From Guillardia theta CCMP2712 (lineage: Eukaryota > Cryptophyceae > Pyrenomonadales > Geminigeraceae): a DNA stretch of 29,393 nucleotides. Location of the stretch: assembly GCF_000315625.1 (NCBI RefSeq), contig NW_005434593.1, positions 63,407 through 92,799 of the forward strand, read 5' to 3'. Each line of letters starts with the position of its first letter. Positions within the stretch are counted from its first letter, which is position 1. A program made the position numbers and the translations under genes. Positions 11,229-21,088 of the stretch are shown here, in pieces. Under the pieces are notes generated by a model. The model was not told the origin of the DNA and ran no database searches. It saw only the letters and a list, made by a program, of their open reading frames with translations.

Positions 11229-12326
11229 TCACTCGTTGACGCTCAGCGATGCTGCGCATTTCCTGCACGTGTGTCAATCTTGGCTTGTCTGTTGCTAGAA
11301 ACATCTACACCTGAGCACATCCCCGACAGCTCCCCACTCGTCATCCTTGGCCTGCGCGTTCAGGATGTAAACCTGCAAGTCCACATCAGATGGAACTTCT
11401 CCCGTCCTGGCCTCCCACATTGTCCGCCGACGCCGCAAAGGAGGAAACAACGTGCAGCTTGGTCTGGAGGGCCGTCAGACTGACGTCAGTCTACTTCTCC
11501 TCGCGTCACCTCTTTGCCCGCGAACTCAGTATCAACGACGTACTCGTACATGTACTTGTCTACACTCCCTGCCTCTTCATTGTCACGCCTTGAGCTGCTC
11601 TTGCAATAGACTCGCCTGTTTTGATCGGCCCCGACTGCTTGATGAGATGAAACTTGTCACCGAAGTTCTTCGTGTAGCTTCAGAGCAGCATCTTAGTGAG
11701 AGTGCAAGGCATCATGCTGGCTGACCTCTCGACGAGGCTTGGCTTCCACGTGTAGCCCGAGTTGTCAATCTGCTACCCGTTACTTTTTCCTTCCTGTCCC
11801 CGCACCTTACCTTCTCGACTTCGCTGAAGATTGCGATTTCTGGCTTCTTCTTGTCTCTCAGCAGAACGCTGCCAGGACGAGCTTGAAGCCTGTCGAAGAC
11901 TTGCACTCTCTTGAAGAACACGTCGGTCGGCTTCTGAAAGGAATAGCCCTGCCCGCTGTACTTCCCGGCTGCGACCTGAAGCGTCTCTACCTCGTACTTG
12001 GCGTTCTCTGGAGGCTCAGGGCAGCTCGCTGCTGTGCACTCCGCTTTAGGAAGTTCAGCGAAGGCGGGGAGAGACGAGGCGAGGAGACAAGACCCGAGGA
12101 GAGACGAGACGGCTTCCTTCCTGCTCATTCTTGCCTCTGCCGTCATGTACGGCGACAGCGTCGTCGAGCTTCGCCGAGGAAGCTGAGAGGAGGACGAGAC
12201 CTTGCAGAGAGCTTCTGCTGAACGAGAGGAGGAGCGGAGAGCGAAGGGCTCGGGGCCTACCAGGAAGCAGCTTGCTGCCATGGGCATCGCTAGCGCTACT
12301 ACAGCCTTCATCTGCATTCGAGCCAC
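11229..12326 (-). CDS. PsbP-family thylakoid-lumen protein
   Basis: Seven exons on the minus strand (12326-11811, 11769-11726, 11677-11587, about 11554-11510, 11457-11419, 11372-11311, 11262-11229) give about 276 aa. PsbP proteins stabilise the Mn/Ca cluster of photosystem II on the lumenal side, or act as assembly factors (PPD types). The N-terminus shows a signal-peptide helix (MKAVVALAMPMAASCFLVGP), a Ser/Arg-rich transit region, then a lumen-transfer signal (KEAVSSLLGSCLLASSLPAFA, cleavage predicted after residue 90). That leaves a mature part of about 186 aa, the usual PsbP size. Family features include GYSFQKP, then FFKRVQVFDRL; NSGYTWKPSLVE; NFGDKFHLIKQSG; YVVDTEFAGKE; and VYILNAQAKDDEW near the end. 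Intron 3 is 32 or 44 nt depending on the acceptor. PsbP proper versus a PPD paralogue cannot be settled here. Confidence 0.82.
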
Positions 12327-13061
12327 CTATTTGTGATAGACCACCGGTTCGATTTGTAATATTTTCAGGGGTAGGGGTAGTGGGAATTTCTTTTATATGT
12401 GACCCGCGGGCCGCCGGGCTGGCGGCCCGGAGACCGAGTCAGACTCTCAGTGCTTAAAGATTTACTCAGCGATAGTATCGCCCCGGCTTCAAGTTTTAGC
12501 TGCCATACGGTATTTCCGACTCGGAGGCCCTCAGTTGCCATGATACGGTTTCAGTCACACTGGGCTGGGCCCCCGGGTAATGGTTCCCGGCACTGCGGCA
12601 CTTCACGCCGGCCCGGCGGTCCGCCGAGTCAAGCTGGGGCGGACTCTCTTCTACGTCATTTGACAGAAAAAAAGACTGGAGAGTAAACCCGAAAACAGAC
12701 GCCGGCATGGCAGCCTTGCATGGAGGTTGTGCAGAACAGTTCAGGTGAGAACGATGAGAGGAGAGGAGAGGAGAGGAGAGGAGGGGAGAGGAGAGGAGGG
12801 GAGAGGAGGGGAGAGGAGGGGAGAGGAGGAGAGTGGAGGGGAGGGGAGAGAACGTAGGAGAGGAGAGGAGAGGAGAGGAGAGAACGTAGGAGAGGAGAGG
12901 GAGGATGGAGGAGGGGGAGGGAAGTTGAGGAGAGAACAAGAAAAGGAGAAAAAAGAAAGGAACAAGACAGTCGTGATGAAACCTGGATGCATTATTGTCA
13001 CACCATGCATATCGTATCATTATCGATGCACCTCAAGGTGTGTTGGAAGCCTTTAGTAGTT
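12327..13061. other. Spacer upstream of the PsbP-family gene: GC island
   Basis: Immediately upstream of the PsbP-family start is a GGGGTAGGGGTAGTGGG tract at about 12367-12384. A GC island follows at 12403-12440 with CCGAGTCAGACTC, and a second block at 12516-12640 with CCGACTCGGAGG and CCGAGTC. This probably includes the PsbP-family promoter and that of the next plus-strand gene. A minisatellite follows and is listed separately. Confidence 0.55.
12757..12912. repeat. GAGGA/GGGGA minisatellite
   Basis: Imperfect GAGAGGAG and GGGGAGAG units form a purine-only strand of about 150 bp. A short higher-order repeat is visible as two copies of GAGAACGTAGGAGAGGAGAG near 12847 and 12881. Confidence 0.9.
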
Positions 13062-14575
13062 ATGTCAAGTTCTGCCTTGATGAGTCATCCTTCTTATGTC
13101 CAAGATTTCTCTCTCCTTCAAGCGTATCCTAATACAGTCTGCAGTAGTGCCAGCGACAGTGATGAAGCTGAGCTGCGAAAGGATGCCGAGTTTCCTGGTG
13201 CAGAGAACGAGAATGATGAGGAAGGAAAGAAGAAGAAGAAGAAAAACAAGAGGAAGAAGAAGAAGGCCGGGGATGGAAGCCTTGAAATGGAGCAAGACCC
13301 CGATGCTCGCGCTGCAGGACGAGCCCTACCTCATGAGGCATAGACAACCTGCTGACATGTGTGATGCTTGAATGTTGAGCTGATGCATTCTTGGCAGGGC
13401 ATGTCGCGAGCTGGAGATGCTGATGGTGCTGTCGTCGTGACTCTCCTTGTGCTCCCCTTACATGATGTCAGAATTGAACCCTGAAGCGCTTGCTGAGATC
13501 ACCCGCACGGTACAGCAGGAGATGGCCGAGCAGGTGAATTGCGTGGGGCGAGGGCTGCATGAGATTGACTGGAGCCTGCAGCTGAAGATGATCACACAAG
13601 AGATGAATCGCTTGAAAGCAGAGCTGTCCGAGAATCTCCCGTGCCTCCCCTTGTGCTCACCTTGTCCCAGGTACTCTGAGAATGGAGGCCTAGCTGAAAT
13701 CCAACGCAGCCTGGAGTCCTTCAAGTCCACCAAGATGCTCGACAACACGTCCAAGGTGATCGATGCAAGCCCCTCAGTCTGTGCTCTCTATCCAAGGAGA
13801 CTCAAAGCTCGGGTCGATGCTGATCGCTTGTCAGGACGCCGAGGCCCGGCGCGGGCAGAGGGCGCAAGTGGGGCGAGAGCAAGCTCGAGCCGAGTCCAAG
13901 CCAGCCCCCGACAAGAGTGACCTGGAGCAAGCCATGGCGATGCTGCAGGAACGACTCAAGAGCCCCAAGGCTGTTCGCTGGGGAGGAGCGACTGAGCGGG
14001 AGATACCAGACAACATGCGGGACGTGCAGGAGCAGAGGATGGGAGACGTCGGACGTTCAGCAGCTGAGAGTAGCGCCTTCGATGACATCCTGCGTGAGGC
14101 GTTGAGGTCGCGAAACAAGGACGCGGAGACTGCGAGAAGAGTGAGGGAGGGGCCGAGCTCTGATGCTCACCAGAGGTGCGAGCGTTCTACTTGAGGTGCG
14201 AGTGTTCTACTTGACATACGTCTTTGTGCAGATTGCGGGATGAGGAGCGGAGAAGAGATGCGCGCGCAGGAGGGACGGCAGCAAGCAACAGCAACGACGA
14301 TGGTTTCAACTGGAAGGTTGCGCTGGTTATCGGTATTCTGCTGCTCTTAGGACCATTCAGGTAGAGCATGCTGCTGTGCGAGTTACGACAGATTGATGTG
14401 CCTGTGACAGGAACGTCCTGACCGAGTTGTATGAGATCTGTGAGTGCTCAGGCTTCTGTCCTGCTCAACTTCATCCACGTCCTCCCTTGTTCCTTCGCTG
14501 ACTGGCTGCCCTTTCGTTGCAGTTTTCCCGGAGGACGAGGATTTCAACGAAGACTTTCTCATCCAAGTAGATTGA
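13062..14575 (+). CDS. Coiled-coil protein with C-terminal membrane segment, unknown
   Basis: The 3' part is well supported. Exons 13398-13425, 13472-13533, 13582-13625, 13671-13755, 13808-14175, 14232-14360, 14411-14439 and 14523-14575 join in phase through introns of 46, 48, 45, 52, 56, 50 and 83 nt. The product has coiled-coil stretches (ELNPEALAEITRTVQQEMAE, then ITQEMNRLKAEL and EIQRSLESFKS), a Gln/Arg/Glu-rich central helix, one hydrophobic segment (WKVALVIGILLLLGPF) and a short acidic tail (FFPEDEDFNEDFLIQVD). This suggests an anchored cytoplasmic scaffold. The proposed first exon from 13062 encodes an acidic/Lys-rich region (KKKKKKNKRKKKK). Its junction to 13398 is not resolved. The 48-nt intron at 13534 is a multiple of three without a stop, so it could instead be retained. 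Confidence 0.55.
14174..14213 (+). repeat. 20-bp tandem duplication carrying a splice donor
   Basis: Two copies of AGGTGCGAGYGTTCTACTTG lie head to tail. Each contains an AG|GTGCGA donor. The first copy is used in my exon model because only it avoids the TGA that ends the frame inside the duplication. Confidence 0.8.
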
Positions 14576-15569
14576 CTCTGATCGGGCCCGGGGAGGCCCT
14601 CCGAGTGAATTGCAGCTAGCAGTCACGGTTGTAGTGACTCTTCTCAGTTCATCTTCCGAGTGGGTCTAGTAGCACAGCTTTTAAGTTTCACGCTTTGATG
14701 AAGTGAGTCTAACAGTCCCGAGACGGGACTGAACTGAACTGTTGATTGCCGCTCCGACAGTCCGACGACTCCGCCGGGCCGGGCCCGGCCGCGCCTCCGC
14801 ACCGCACGGCGAGGCTACCGTACCGGACGCCCCGGCATGGCCCGGCCCCGCCGCCCCGTCCCCGGGCCCAGTGCCCCCGTCCGGTGAAGGCTCTCCCCCG
14901 GTCCGGCGGGCCGCGGCGCCGGGCCCGGCCGGGCGACGTGAGGCTCCGCGGCCGTGTGCCGGGGTGGGAGTATCCGGAAAAGTATCCGGAATTTCGGATA
15001 CTGGCAGGGGCGCAGGAGTTTCTGGATCATTCCTCTGCAATGGCAGGTCGCAAGGACGGGACGCGGGGAGGGGCCATGGCGGGAAGGTGAGAAGATGAGG
15101 GGAGGAGGAAGATACAGAGAAAGATGAAGAGCAGGAGAGGGTTAGATACAGATGTTAGTGGAGATATTTGCTCTTGTTTCTTCATTCTTCCCTCTCTGAG
15201 AGTTAGAAGGGTCAAGAATGGCACAGTGAAAGCTGCAGCCCACCTTCTCTTCAGATATCCTGGATCAAACTTGTTCAATCGCATCTTGTTTCGCTTAGAT
15301 GGAGGAGTACTCCCTTTTCCATCATGGCTTCTCTGTTCTCCTGTACCCTGCCTCGCATCAGGCTGTTTGCCATTTGATGATATTCTTGGAAAAACTGTGT
15401 TGCAGTTCCTTGCCGTGTTTAGCAAGAGCATGCATGTTGTTTGTTGTCATATGAAATCATTGACTTTTTATCGCATCTTTTGAGTCGTTCTTTTCGCCTT
15501 GTCTGCTTCGTTTGCTGTGTTGTAACATGAGAGCGGTTGACGTACACCTGCCGCAGGCTCGTCTTCTGC
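14576..15569. other. Spacer with GC island
   Basis: GGGCCCGGGGAGGCCCTCCGAGTG lies at 14584-14608, and the main island at about 14750-14950 is dominated by GGCCCGGCC and CCCCGTCCC words. It overlaps long artefact ORFs on both strands. From about 15090 to 15510 the composition is ordinary; I could not identify an exon there. It may include an unrecognised first exon or 5' UTR of the p23-like gene. Confidence 0.5.
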
Positions 15570-16470
15570 ATGTGCGTGACTTTTCTTTGTGGTACGATCG
15601 TTTCGAATCCGATGCAAGGAGGCGAAGTGGCAAGACTGAATCTCCGAGCTTACCGGCCTCGTGCTGGCCATTCCTTGGAGGGCCTCAGATTACGAGGAGG
15701 AGCCGAAGGTCATGTGCCAGGAGTAGCATGGTCGCAGCGACAGAACACCCTGTTGTTCAAGGTTGACGTCCCGCATGATGCTGCTTCGGTTGTGGATGAT
15801 TTGAAGCTCTCTGGCAACAAATTGACCTGGCAAGGAGAACTTGTCAACTTGAACCTGGAGCTCTACGGCAGTGTGGATGAGAATTCGATCAACAAGAAGT
15901 TCGATGGGTGAGTAAGGATTTTGGTGCATACCAGTTGACTGCTCGACAGAGGACGTATCGTGACTGTGGTAGCGACAAAGTCGACCAAGGAGTGGTGGCC
16001 GCGACTTACCTCTGGTCCCAAGCCCGCCAACGTCAAGGTAGATTGGGCAACCTGGCAAGACGATGCGGAAGGTCGGTGCTCTTTGTTTGTCTTGCTTTGG
16101 GCATTGTAGCTTTGCCCGGAGTTGTGAAGGAGCTGACTTTGAGATGGTGCAGATGAAACAGCCAAGTACGACTCTATCGGAAAAACAGGAGAAGGGAACT
16201 TTGATGACGACTTCAACTTCGATGAGCTCAACAAGGGCAAGGACAACTCCAAGGTGAACCTCAAAGTTGGGCTGCTATTTGTGTGCTTACTCGCCCCGTG
16301 AATTTCAGTGGGCGGAAAACGATGATGCTCCAGAAGAGAATGACGATGGAGATGCAGACGACAAAGAAGAAGCAAAGAATGATGGGGTTGAGATCATGGA
16401 AGACGAGGCTGAAAAAGGCAAGGAGCCCCCGGCTCAGAAGGAAGGCGATGGAGACATGCCTGATGCGTGA
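15570..16470 (+). CDS. p23/Sba1-type CS-domain co-chaperone with N-terminal signal
   Basis: Four exons (15570-15907, 15950-16071, 16153-16253, 16309-16470) join in phase through introns of 42, 81 and 55 nt, about 240 aa. p23 binds the ATP-bound Hsp90 dimer and slows client release. The CS domain begins near residue 51 (VAWSQRQNTLLFKVDVPHD) and includes LVNLNLELYGSVDE. The p23 signature follows (VTVVATKSTKEWWPRLT, then VKVDWATWQDDAE). The end is acidic, as in p23. Ahead of the domain is an unusual presequence: a hydrophobic segment (MCVTFLCGTIVS, possibly longer if an upstream exon adds RLVF), a basic region and LRLRGG. This implies entry into the secretory or plastid route, whereas known p23 is cytosolic/nuclear. 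The start codon is uncertain. No GxxGxxG-like or other enzyme motif is present. Confidence 0.85.
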
Positions 16471-16663
16471 AATGTGACCCGAATTTTCCAGTGATGCTCA
16501 TTTGAAGGTTGAATGTTGTGACGAAAAGGATGCAATGGACCGCGAGCAGACTCGCAATATCTAGTTTGCTCGTTGATAATACAAAAACAAAGAGATGTCC
16601 ACCACGAAAGCATGCCATCTCCTCGAATCACTATGATCGACACTTGGCGATTGAGAAGCGCTG

Positions 16664-17099
16664 CTAGCTTAGGGTGTCTTGGTGTAGTAGGGGACACCCG
16701 TCACTTTCTTCCCCTGCAGGACAAGTAAGGGCAGCATATGTCTGCGCATCTCCTCGCGCTACCTTAGCTTCGTTCTGAGCGTCCTCTTGCTCCTGCTGCA
16801 TGTACTTCTGCGCCTGGGCAGTCTGCAATCGCAAAGTCTCACTGGAAGACAAGTACACTCAGAGGTACCTCATCCAAGTAGGAGGAATCGACAGGCAACG
16901 GTGTGATGCCCATCTCCAGAGCCCCTTGCTTGGTTGCGGTCTTTGCAGCATTGTCGTAGACTTCCTCCTCGCCTATTCCCCAGACGAGCGAAGTAGGAGA
17001 GTTGCTATGTCCTCCCGACCTCGTGATCAACACCAAGGCAGCAAGTAGCGCCAAGAGGACCAAGGGGACTGTCAGAAGTCTTGTCTGCGATGACAGCAT
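16664..17099 (-). CDS. Small signal-anchor protein, unknown
   Basis: Exon 1 runs from ATG at 17099 to about 16869. The second exon lies at about 16840-16664 and ends at a stop near 16664. The join is not resolved, because no donor-acceptor pair of normal length fits all phases. The protein starts with a strong hydrophobic helix (LLTVPLVLLALLAALVLITRS), then a short polar part (GGHSNSPTSLVWGIGEEEVY). The second exon encodes a Gln/Glu-rich coil (LRLQTAQAQKYMQQEQEDAQ) and a Cys-containing tail. Its 3' end converges on the p23-like gene. No family is recognised. Confidence 0.4.
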
Positions 17100-17697
17100 T
17101 CAGATCATAGAAGAGAATGTTTGTTTGCTGGATGTTTCAATTCGATGCCGATAAAACTTCCATGGCTCAGTGACGTTGGGATCTTCGTGCATCCCAGGTT
17201 TGATTTGTTTAGGTCGAGACTTGTGGTCGGGCTATTCCTCCTACATCCTCGACATTCGACTCCCCTCAATCTCCTCAATTTGACTCACAAGCAATCTGAG
17301 AATGTACTTTCTTAATCTGATCTAAACCAAGTCACTTGTGCCAACTCTATTGCTAACTGCTGGCATTTCTTGATCTCCTCACCATACCAAACCCGTTCGT
17401 CTCCACATCTCCTGACCTTCTTCCGCTGTGCCTTAGCATCTCTTCATCTCTCTCGCTCCCTCTCCTCACATCTTCTCTCTCTTCTCACCTTCTCTTTCTC
17501 TCTCCACGTTCTTGGCGCCGTGAGTTCCATTTCGCTCAAATTCCCGAAATAGACGAGTAGGGCCGTGCATGAGTTGGCAATAGTCACTGAGTTCTACGCC
17601 GCCGATCGCCCGCCGGGCCCCCGGCCGGATCATCCGGCGATCACTGCGGCCTCCGAGTCGGACTCGGGGCCACTCAGAGTAAACAACTACAATCACT
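17100..17697. other. Spacer with GC island
   Basis: Pyrimidine-rich sequence at about 17380-17520 is followed by a GC island at 17597-17670 (CCGCCGGGCCCCCGGCCGG) ending with the near-palindrome CTCCGAGTCGGACTCGGGG at 17651-17668. The island directly abuts the satellite array. No gene is seen. Confidence 0.55.
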
Positions 17698-18216
17698 GGG
17701 GCACCAGGAGGGCTAGTCAACTACTCTAGTACACGTACTGGGGTACCAGGAGGGCTAGTCAACTACTCTAGTACAGGTACTGGGGTACCAGGAGGGCTAG
17801 TCAACTACTCTAGTACAGCCTGTACTGGGGTACCAGGAGGGCTAGTCAACTACTCTAGTACAGGTACTGGGGTACCAGGAGGGCTAGTCAACTACTCTAG
17901 TACACGTACTGGGGTACCAGGAGGGCTAGTCAACTACTCTAGTACACGTACTGGGGTACCAGGAGGGCTAGTCAACTACTCTAGTACACGTACTGGGGCC
18001 CAGCACCAGGAGGGCTAGTCAACTACTCTAGTACAGGTACTGGGGTACCAGGAGGGCTAGTCAACTACTCTAGTACAGGTACTGGGGTACCAGGAGGGCT
18101 AGTCAACTACTCTAGTACAGGTACTGGGGTACCAGGAGGGCAAGTCAACTACTCTAGTACAGGTACTGGGGTACCAGGAGGGCTAGTCAACTACTCTAGT
18201 ACACGTACTGGGGTAC
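17698..18216. repeat. 42-bp satellite array, 12 copies plus a partial copy
   Basis: The unit begins GGGGTACCAGGAGGGCTAG and continues TCAACTACTCTAGTACA, then a 2-5 nt joint and GTACT. Copy starts are near 17698, 17740, 17782, 17827, 17869, 17911, 17953, 17995, 18042, 18084, 18126 and 18168. Most are exactly 42 bp; the third is 45 and the eighth 47. Copies are nearly identical except at the joint AGTAC-NN-GTACT, where AC and AG alternate, and in rare changes such as GGGCAAG for GGGCTAG in the eleventh copy. It carries no ORF of interest. High identity implies recent expansion or ongoing homogenisation. Confidence 0.97.
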
Positions 18217-18283
18217 ATCTCTCAATTCATCTATTAACTCGCTGCCGCTAGGACCCATCCTGCTTCCTTCACCCGACGAGCCG

Positions 18284-20248
18284 TCAAGATCCTCGCCATC
18301 CGGCTTCCTGCTCGTCTGAGCTGCCTGATCGGTCTTGGGCATGAGCCAGCAGGGGGCTGGAGGGGGAGGAGCTCATGGCCTTCAGGATCTTCTTTCTGAA
18401 GTCAGCATGCGCCCTCCGCAACGTCTGGCATGACCGTCAGCATCACGAGGAGCAGGCGAGACTGAGGGCCTGCGGTGGTTCGCTCACCTCCATGTTCTTC
18501 TTGCTCTCCTCGTGGATGCTCTCGATCTCTTCGCGCGCATTCATCGATCGCTGCAGCAGTCGATCCTGCTGGCTCGCATGCTCGATGCTTCCTATCTCCC
18601 CTGCTGCATCCACGGGGCTTCGGCCCGGCGAGCTATGCCTGCTGCTCAGACTCTGCGACTTTGACAGCTCCGTGAGGGTGCGAACGTAGGCAGAGCTGCA
18701 CTCCTCCAGGTCCGAGGTCAGCTGCTGCATCCTCAGGCCCTTCACCACTCGCTGTCTCCTCGCACCTGGTGGATCCTTCGCGTCTTTCGCTCGAGGCTGT
18801 CGCTCGCTCGGTTGATCTTGTTGCTCATGATTTGCATCTGAGGGTTCAGGTCACTTGCTGGCTAGTCACGAGGGAGCTCGAGCCTCGTCCGTCAGCCACC
18901 CCTGGATCATCGCGTGCTTGTCTTCAGCCTCGCTCAGAGACCTGGCTACGCGTCACAACCTTGCTGTCTTCGCCCCCTCAGCAAACCTCTCCACTTCCTT
19001 CAACCTCATCGAGATTCTTTTGATCTCCTGCCCCCGCACACCGTCAGGCGGCAGCGCGAGGCGACATGAAGCTCACGTTGTCTTTCTGGTGCAGCGAAGC
19101 CTTTAAGCGAACCTCGTTGTTCATGGTCGCGTCCAGCTGATTCTCAAGCTCCTGCAGTCATAAGCGATGAGAGGCGAAAGGGCTCGCAGCAAGCACCTTC
19201 AGTCGCTTCTTCATCTTCATCTGAAACTTGGAGCCTTCGGGGGAGTGGAGGTTCTGATACGCTTTCAACTCCTCCTCCAGCAAGTCTTTGGCCTTGTTCA
19301 ATCTCTCGATCTCTTGTGCCACTGCGAAACCCTTCACTCCGAGCTGCAAGCTTCCAGCCACGATCTTACTTGAGTCCATGCCATTGTTCTCGTATATCAG
19401 CAGATTCTGTGGAAGTGATATCGAGATTTCCCCGTTTTGGGAGTTTGAGAGTCTTGCTTTGTCTTCTTTGAGGCGATCTATCTGCGTGGGCAATCAATGA
19501 GACAAGCGTCAAGTCTTGTAGACTCTACCATGATTTCAGCTCGCGTTGCTCGTAACAACAACCTGCAACGATGTAAGAGGGATGGTTCTAGTCATGAGCA
19601 GGGACGCAAGTTGCCTTTTGATGGTGTCAAGACAAACGTCAACCTCACTCGAGTGCTGCATGCTGCGAGGAGCAGCAGCCTCCTACTCCAACGAGTCAGG
19701 CGCAAGACAGGAGGAGCTGCTGCTAACCCAGACTTCATTCTCACGAGCTTCTCTTCTCGCTGCATCGTTGCTCGACGTGTGCCGATCCCTAGAGCCTGGG
19801 CCGGAAGCAGTGACAGGCATGTCACCCTTGTGTCGTAGGTGCTCGACGATGTGTCGAGGGAGCGACTCTTTTGTTCTGCGCTGCTCGTCACCCAGGAGCG
19901 GAGGGGCTGCCGCATACCTGCTGGAGGCTCGAATGGTGAGGCGGACCGAGGTTCCAGGTCTCCCGGAGAGCAGGCGACTGACGTCTTGCGGATAAAGGTG
20001 ACCGATCTGCTGGCCTTCCACCTCCTCTATGATGTCTCCTATCATCAACGGGCTTGAGGACGCCGGGCCCTGGAGGAGGGTCGAGTCAGCACAAGGATCG
20101 TCAGCAGAAGAGCGAGAGCAAGCTCCACCCGAGGCTGAATGTCGACGATCTGATACGGGCAGGAGAAGTCTTCCTTGCCGAACTTGATGCCAAGGAGACC
20201 ATGCACGGCGTCTCGTCGGATGTCAACGACATGCTTCTCGAAGTACAT
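18284..20248 (-). CDS. PDZ-domain plus coiled-coil protein
   Basis: Exons on the minus strand include 20248-20129, 20069-19918, 19788-19734, 19655-19563, 19481-19197, 19151-19077, 19027-18960, 18837-18766, 18724-18488 and a last one ending near 18284. Most junctions agree in phase, but the segment 18960-18838 is unresolved. The first two exons encode a PDZ domain. GLLGIKFGKEDF is the carboxylate-binding loop (a GLGF-like loop with LLGI), followed by PYQIVDIQP, IGDIIEEVEGQ and VSRLLSGRPGTSVRLTI. The rest is coiled coil (EIERLNKAKDLLEEELKAYQ, ELENQLDATMNNEVRLKASL, EEIESIHEESKKNME). This is the layout of a scaffold that tethers PDZ ligands. The start could be further upstream. The satellite array lies 67 bp beyond its 3' end. 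Confidence 0.62.
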
Positions 20249-20320
20249 TGCTCTTGTTGGCTCAACCCTCAGACAAGTCACTCTTTCCAACTATCAGACG
20301 AGAGCTCCTAGCTGAGATCA

Positions 20321-20376
20321 GTTGAGAGTAGATTCCTCACAAGTACCAGTTGAGAGTAGATTCCTCACAAGTACCC
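20321..20376. repeat. 28-bp tandem duplication
   Basis: Two adjacent copies of GTTGAGAGTAGATTCCTCAC followed by AAGTACCA/C, identical except for the last base. It lies upstream of the PDZ gene's proposed start, on its 5' side. Confidence 0.9.
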
Positions 20377-21051
20377 TCCAACAAATGCTCTGCTCCAACA
20401 TCCTCCAACTTCAGACCAGTGAAGCCTTGAGCCCTGTTGACCTGAGGCACGCCCAATCAAGATCAGAACACAAGGATCCTGCATTGTGTCCGAAATACAA
20501 TCATCGACGAGATCGATTCAACACTCAGACAGCTTCGAAGCTGAACACCAAGAGCTGCCTACCAGATTGAGCAGAACCTCTACCCTCTCTCCGCGCATCT
20601 TCGTCTTGCCGAAGTGCAAAACTTCATTACCAGGGGAACTAGGCGGAGAGCAGGGACAAAGGAAAAGAGTGTAGACGAAGCGCAAGGAAAGTAGGACTAC
20701 GACCTCCTGCAGTCTGAACTCGCTTCCTGATCGCGATCGATCCTCGTCATCTCTGCTTTTCTTTTGATACAATTTTCTCTTCTTTTAATGATTGCTTGAT
20801 CTCTGAATGCGATTCTTCTCGCTCCTCTCTGTTTTTCATCGCCTGACCATCCCATTCTTCTCTTTTGTGTTGTGCTCCCGACATTTACCTCCTTGTCTGC
20901 TAGTTTGCTTTTTCAATTCAAACTTCCTAAGCTATACTCCTCTACTTCTTTACCCCTCTCCTCCTCTGACTTCTTCTCTACTTACCTGCATCTCTACTCA
21001 ACTGCCCGTCTGCCCCAGGCTACTCCTGTAGTCACGAGAGCATGTCGATCT

Positions 21052-21088
21052 GATCTGATCTGATCTGATCTGATCTGATCTGATCTGT
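21052..21088. repeat. (TGATC)7 pentanucleotide repeat
   Basis: About seven uninterrupted TGATC units form a dense cluster of GATC sites. It is non-coding in all frames. Confidence 0.95.

Noticed and set aside
12727-13056. Arg/Glu-rich ORF
   Set aside because: Translation of the GAGGA minisatellite.
14681-15098. Pro/Ala/Arg/Gly-rich ORFs in three frames
   Set aside because: They arise from the stop-poor GC island and have no protein-like composition.
17698-18216. CRISPR-like array
   Set aside because: Units are contiguous 42-bp tandem copies without variable spacers, so this is a satellite.
19497-19995. Plus-strand ORFs of 113 and 149 codons
   Set aside because: Antisense to PDZ/coiled-coil exons with matching phases.
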